Positions 6,363-9,716 of a stretch of DNA of 9,716 nt are shown in pieces. A model generated the notes under the pieces. The model was not told where the DNA came from. It did no database searches and saw only the letters and a program-made list of their open reading frames with translations. The stretch lies in NCBI GenBank assembly GCA_017963875.1, contig JAGCTA010000488.1, forward strand, positions 1-9,716. Direction: 5' to 3'. The stretch is from Victivallales bacterium (GTDB lineage Bacteria; Verrucomicrobiota; Lentisphaeria; Oligosphaerales; Oligosphaeraceae). A program made the position numbers and the translations under genes. Every line of letters begins with the position of its first letter. The stretch's first letter is position 1.

Positions 6363-7307
6363 ATGTCAACCATCAAGTTTTGCGCATTTGCCGACATCCA
6401 CTACTATCCTGGCGTCTTTCCTCATGACAGTTATGACTGGCTTGACCAGATTCTGAACCGCGCTGAGAAGGAAGAGGCGGAGTTCATTATCCACTTGGGG
6501 GACTTAACGCACTGCCCCGAGAGGTTTATGGATTATGTGAAGCACTACAATGAGTTCCACATTCCTACCTACCACATTCTTGGTAACCACGATTGCGATG
6601 GGAATCCATACGAGAAGACGCTGGAATGCTATGGAATGAGCAATGGTTTCTATTTCTTCGACAGAAAAGGCTTCCGCTTCATCGTTCTGGACCCCAACTA
6701 CTTCAAACATGGTGACGAGTATTTCCACTATTCTAGCGGAAACTACTTCCAGCATGGTGACGAACGCGACTGGCTGCCGCCCGAACAACTCGCATGGCTG
6801 GAGAAAACCATAGCCAGCGCCCCTGGGCCATGCGTGCTGTTCAGCCATGAAAGTTATGAGCGGGAGGCAAATGGCATCCACAACCAGCAGCAGATTCGTG
6901 ATGTCATAGACGATGCCAATCGACATTGCAGGGGGCGTGTGCTCCTCTGCATCAACGGTCATCATCATCGTGACAATATCCGCATCCTGAACAATGTCAT
7001 CTATTTCGAGTTGAATTCTGCTAGTTATGAATGGGTGTCCAAGGCACATGACAAGTATCCAGAAGAGGTGCTGGCTCGATGGACACTCGCCAAGAATACA
7101 GTCATGTACAACGACCCGCTCAGCGCCATCATTACCTTGGACACGGACGGACTTGTGAAAATCGACGGCATGGAAAGCACGCTCTTCATGGGCATTGAGC
7201 GAGAAATGACAGGCAATCCCAAGTTCGACCCCATGGGGCGCCCCGTCGTTCCGCGAATCCAGTCCATGGAATTGCGGTTATGCGGCCTCAATACGTCATG
7301 GCTATAA
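6363..7307 (+). CDS. Calcineurin-like metallophosphoesterase
   Basis: The 314-residue protein carries the full set of dinuclear-metal motifs of the calcineurin-like superfamily: DxH (Asp11, His13), GD (Asp47 in HLGDLTH), GNHD (Asn75, His76), a lone His162 in LFSHES, and GHHH (His200, His202). It should therefore hydrolyse a phosphomonoester or phosphodiester using Mn, Fe or Zn; the substrate cannot be read from sequence. There is no signal peptide, so it acts in the cytoplasm, like the product of the preceding gene. The SD AAGGAA (about 6350-6355) is seven bases before the ATG, and only 31 bases separate it from the upstream stop, implying one operon. Between the GNHD and SHE motifs, a short element (NYFKHGDE, then NYFQHGDE) occurs twice 15 residues apart, probably in an insertion near the active site. 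The last 80 residues, after the GHHH motif, form an extension not needed for the core fold. Confidence 0.9.
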   Translation: MSTIKFCAFADIHYYPGVFPHDSYDWLDQILNRAEKEEAEFIIHLGDLTHCPERFMDYVKHYNEFHIPTYHILGNHDCDGNPYEKTLECYGMSNGFYFFDRKGFRFIVLDPNYFKHGDEYFHYSSGNYFQHGDERDWLPPEQLAWLEKTIASAPGPCVLFSHESYEREANGIHNQQQIRDVIDDANRHCRGRVLLCINGHHHRDNIRILNNVIYFELNSASYEWVSKAHDKYPEEVLARWTLAKNTVMYNDPLSAIITLDTDGLVKIDGMESTLFMGIEREMTGNPKFDPMGRPVVPRIQSMELRLCGLNTSWL

Positions 7308-7455
7308 GGAAGTGATGGTTCTGCAAAACTCTTGCGCTGCTTGTTTCCCCATCACCACTCCATCAATAGTCTGGTTTGATTGCTGATGCGATCCAATTTA
7401 TCGGGGCTGATCTTATGTAGGAATTCCAAGTAGATAATTCCCATTATAAATAGAA
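7308..7455. other. Convergent intergenic region, no gene seen
   Basis: This is the gap between the plus-strand phosphoesterase and the minus-strand hydrolase-like gene. I see no convincing coding frame. GTGATGG (7312-7318) and CCATCAC (7349-7355) could form a seven-pair stem, with a small GCAA/TTGC stem inside its loop, but no T-run follows, so it is a poor terminator for the phosphoesterase. A TATAAA at 7445-7450 has no matching -35. Confidence 0.4.
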
Positions 7456-7502
7456 AATGCCTCTACAAGTATGGCGTACTGCCAAAACAAATGCGAGGCA
7501 TT
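7456..7502 (-). terminator. Candidate terminator for the minus-strand hydrolase-like gene
   Basis: Read on the minus strand, AATGCCTC (7502-7495) pairs with GAGGCATT (7463-7456) and is followed by TTCTATTTATAA. The perfect eight-pair stem has a 31-base loop that can itself fold through TGGC/GCCA (7472-7475 with 7481-7484) or AGTA/TACT. It starts 10 bases past the stop codon at 7513. The long loop makes this weaker than the hpf terminator. Confidence 0.45.
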
Positions 7503-7512
7503 GCAGACAAAA

Positions 7513-9492
7513 TCACTTCAGTTGGATGAAGGCGGATTCGAGCGGCTTGAGCGTGGCGGAGATCGCCTTACCATTTACGGTGATTTCAGGATTGCCGAGT
7601 GAAACGCCGTTCAGCGTGACGGGGCGAGCCATTTCCAGTTTGATGGTCCTGGCGGCCTTTTCGGAGGTGTTCACGACAAGAAGCCACGTGACGCCGTCGA
7701 GCGCGTATGGCCTGAAGGCGACTTCGCCGCCTTCATTTTCCGTGACGGTGAAATCGAGTGGCTTTTCGATGGAGAGCAGCACCTTCTCGTGCGCCATGAT
7801 GCGTTCGGCGATCTGCTTGCACTCGCCGAAGTGTTCGTCGAACGGGATGCGCGGGAGGATGTCCGTCGCCTGGTCGCGCGCCATCAGGTCGAAGTAGGAG
7901 TAGTAGATGAGGCCGTTGGCGCCGCCCGCGATGCACATCCACGACATCGCGTCCATCTCCTGGAAGGACGGCCTGCGGCAGTTGGCGCATTTCTCCTTGT
8001 CATAGCCGTACTTGACCCAATAGCGCGACCAGCAGAACACCTGCGGCACGGACAGAATCATCTTCGAGCCCATGACGACCTCGTTCATCTTCCGCGTGCT
8101 GTTGAACATTGCTGATGGAAGGCGTTCGGGGATGGGGTAACAGTCGTTTCCGATGATGTCCGAGGCGACTGTGAACTCACGGAAAGCCCCGTTCAGGACG
8201 CTCCATGTCGGTCTGGTCGGATCATGCTCCACGCATTTTTCTTGATATTTGATGGCGTCGCCCACGAAGTCGGGAGGCAGTTCGTCGTTGATGTACCACG
8301 CGATGATGCACGGATGGTGTTTCCACTTGTCCAGGCTGGCGATGCCTTTCGCCTGGCGCGATACCGTCGCCTGCGGGTCAAGCGGTTTGCGTGCGCTGAC
8401 ATTGTCCTTGATGGAGAAGAACATTCGGATGTTGTTTTGATGGAGGTAGTCGTAGATTTCCGCGTCCTTCGGAGAATTGTACGGCATGATGCAGTTGAAT
8501 TTCGTCCCGAGATACGGCTGGAGGTTCTCCTTGGTGACATCGCCGAAATACATGCCGAGCGGGAAGAACGGCTTGCCGTCGACGATCATTCGCCGATGGC
8601 TGTCAATCATTGTCTTGTATTGAGGCAGCTTGTCGACCTTCGTGAATGTGGCGGTGCTGACGTTCACGCTCCCCGTCTTTGGGTTTGTGAACGTGCCGCG
8701 CAGGGTGTACTTTCCAGTGGACAGCTTGCCCGAATCAAATGTAAACGTCACGAAATCATCGTGGAGGGAATCAGGTGAAAGCGTCAGAATGGTTTTCTCC
8801 GCGCTGTCGACGATGTTCATTCGGATGGCTTTCCATTCCTCGCGCGAGAGAAACTTCATGGCTCGGCTGACGCCCTGGTAGATGGTCACCATGCCACCGT
8901 CAGAAGTGTCGCGATAGTTTCCAGTGGTTGAGAAGCTGTCGATGAACGTGCTTTCGACCTCTCGGACGGAGCAATTGTCGAACCAGATCTCCGTCACATT
9001 CGTTCCATTGGGAATGGCGCGGAACCCGACGCTGACTCGTGACGCGCCTGGCGGGATGGTGGTTCTGCCGACGAGTTTCATCCAGTCGGTGTTGAGGGAC
9101 TGCTTGGAAGTCGTGTACTCGCCGCCAAGGTAGTTTCCTTTGTCCCAGAACTCCATGAACAGGTCTGGCGCAGGCGCGCGCGTGTATTTCGCCTCTGGCA
9201 AGTTGACCTGCTTTGCGTAAATGGCGAACTCGTATGTCTTTCCAGGCTCGACAGGGACGCGCTGCGTCACAAACTGGTATTGCCCCTTTGTCTTGTTGAA
9301 GTACATGACGCTTCGTTCGCCCTCGAACTTGTTGTCAGTGGCGGACTTGAATGTCGCGGGCCTGTGTGACCAGAACTTCGGCCAGCCATTGCCGTCAAGC
9401 TCCTCAAAGCTTGGGTTTTTGACGAGATTGACGCTTGACTGCGCATGCGCAAAACAGCAGATTGCCAGAAGAATAAACCAAAGTCGTTTCAT
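7513..9492 (-). CDS. Secreted putative glycoside hydrolase with N-terminal CBM4/9-like module and TIM-barrel-like domain
   Basis: The 659-residue protein starts with a Sec signal peptide (MKRLWFILLAICCFAHA, probable cleavage after Ala17, AHA-Q). The Cys pair does not make a lipobox. Residues 21-178 look like a galactose-binding-type CBM4/9 module: it opens NLVKNPSFEE and ends EIWFDNCSVRE. Residues 180-290 form a beta-rich linker domain. About 300-560 resembles a clan GH-A type (beta/alpha)8 barrel: MIVDGKPFFPLGMYFG is the usual first strand, HHPCIIAWYINDELP (392-406) gives a DE pair with Glu404 as candidate acid/base, and GGANGLIYYSYFD (523-535) looks like the last strand. Residues 575-659 are a C-terminal beta domain. 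The substrate is unknown; export and the binding module suggest a polysaccharide. The SD GGAGAG (9503-9498) is five bases from the ATG. A paralogue ends 56 bases upstream with no terminator between, so both are probably one transcript. G+C is higher than in the left part of the window. Confidence 0.88.
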   Translation of the reverse strand: MKRLWFILLAICCFAHAQSSVNLVKNPSFEELDGNGWPKFWSHRPATFKSATDNKFEGERSVMYFNKTKGQYQFVTQRVPVEPGKTYEFAIYAKQVNLPEAKYTRAPAPDLFMEFWDKGNYLGGEYTTSKQSLNTDWMKLVGRTTIPPGASRVSVGFRAIPNGTNVTEIWFDNCSVREVESTFIDSFSTTGNYRDTSDGGMVTIYQGVSRAMKFLSREEWKAIRMNIVDSAEKTILTLSPDSLHDDFVTFTFDSGKLSTGKYTLRGTFTNPKTGSVNVSTATFTKVDKLPQYKTMIDSHRRMIVDGKPFFPLGMYFGDVTKENLQPYLGTKFNCIMPYNSPKDAEIYDYLHQNNIRMFFSIKDNVSARKPLDPQATVSRQAKGIASLDKWKHHPCIIAWYINDELPPDFVGDAIKYQEKCVEHDPTRPTWSVLNGAFREFTVASDIIGNDCYPIPERLPSAMFNSTRKMNEVVMGSKMILSVPQVFCWSRYWVKYGYDKEKCANCRRPSFQEMDAMSWMCIAGGANGLIYYSYFDLMARDQATDILPRIPFDEHFGECKQIAERIMAHEKVLLSIEKPLDFTVTENEGGEVAFRPYALDGVTWLLVVNTSEKAARTIKLEMARPVTLNGVSLGNPEITVNGKAISATLKPLESAFIQLK

Positions 9493-9548
9493 GGATGCTC
9501 TCCGTTTGATGTACTGTCAGGTGGTTGGCAACGACAATCCGTGAACCG

Positions 9549-9716
9549 TCACTTCAGCTGGATGAACGCGGATTCGAGCGGCTTGAGCGTGGCGGTGACC
9601 GCCTTGCCGTCCACGGAGACGTCTGGCTGGCTCAGCGTGACGCCGTTCAGCGTGACGGGGCGCGCCATTTCCAGCCTGATGGTCCTGGCGGCCTTTTCGG
9701 AGGTGTTCACGACAAG
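9549..9716 (-). CDS. C-terminus of a second, paralogous hydrolase-like protein (partial, cut by window edge)
   Basis: Only the last 55 codons and the stop are inside the window; the gene begins beyond the right edge. The translated tail starts LVVNTSEKAARTI and ends ATLKPLESAFIQLK. It aligns without gaps to residues 605-659 of the neighbouring protein with 10 substitutions, nearly all conservative (K/R, I/V, E/D, S/T). At DNA level 22 of 168 positions differ from 7513-7680, and the match stops at the stop codon. This is the C-terminal beta domain, so it is most likely a full-length paralogue from a tandem duplication; whether the rest of the protein matches cannot be seen. It would be the promoter-proximal gene of the pair. 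Confidence 0.85.
   Translation of the reverse strand, partial: LVVNTSEKAARTIRLEMARPVTLNGVTLSQPDVSVDGKAVTATLKPLESAFIQLK

Noticed and set aside
6504..7049. 181-codon minus-strand open frame opposite the phosphoesterase gene
   Set aside because: The plus strand encodes the DxH-GD-GNHD-H-GHxH motifs there; the antisense product is a low-complexity mirror of that coding sequence.
7457..7897. 146-codon plus-strand open frame starting in the convergent gap
   Set aside because: Most of it is antisense to the hydrolase-like C-terminus, and its start lies inside the candidate terminator stem.
8224..8778. 184-codon plus-strand open frame opposite the hydrolase-like gene
   Set aside because: It lies wholly antisense to a gene with clear signal peptide and domains, in G+C-rich sequence where stops are rare; the translation has no recognisable domain and no SD.
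1..9716. CRISPR arrays, tRNA or rRNA genes, insertion-sequence ends, integrase or toxin-antitoxin genes
   Set aside because: I looked on both strands and found no regularly spaced repeats, no tRNA- or rRNA-like sequence and no transposase or integrase motifs.

Overview
The window looks like a chromosomal segment of a Gram-negative, saccharolytic bacterium. An intact LptB ATPase implies an LPS-bearing outer membrane. Secreted, carbohydrate-binding-module-bearing putative glycoside hydrolases in tandem copies are the kind of inventory seen in the Lentisphaerota/Verrucomicrobiota/Planctomycetota group. That taxonomic placement is inference; no rRNA or marker gene is present to settle it.

Left part (3-5026, plus strand). 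First comes the 3' bulk of a gene for a large single-pass membrane protein with an acidic, disordered linker and a long helical domain, of unrecognised family. Its reading frame is open to the left edge. Then come lptB (LPS-transport ATPase) with a recognisable promoter, hpf (short ribosome hibernation factor) behind a leader containing two inverted repeats, a clear intrinsic terminator, and a dCMP deaminase gene. LptB serves envelope biogenesis, HPF inactivates ribosomes in slow growth, and dCMP deaminase feeds dTMP synthesis; these are core functions.

Middle part (5108-7307, plus strand). A two-gene unit encodes a cytoplasmic protein of about 407 residues, possibly with an alpha/alpha-barrel fold, followed 31 bases later by a calcineurin-like metallophosphoesterase with all metal-binding motifs. 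Their joint function is unknown.

Right part (7513-9716, minus strand, convergent with the middle). Two tandem paralogues encode secreted multidomain proteins. The first is complete: signal peptide, CBM4/9-like module, TIM-barrel-like region with a DE pair, C-terminal beta domain. Only the last 55 codons of the second lie in the window; they are about 82% identical to the first. This block is clearly richer in G+C than the left part. A candidate minus-strand terminator lies in the 205-base convergent gap. I found no rRNA, tRNA, CRISPR array, insertion sequence or integrase, and no strong case for a wholly new system. The best leads are the membrane protein beside lptB, the alpha/alpha-like protein plus phosphoesterase pair, the palindromes ahead of hpf, and the duplicated hydrolase-like genes.
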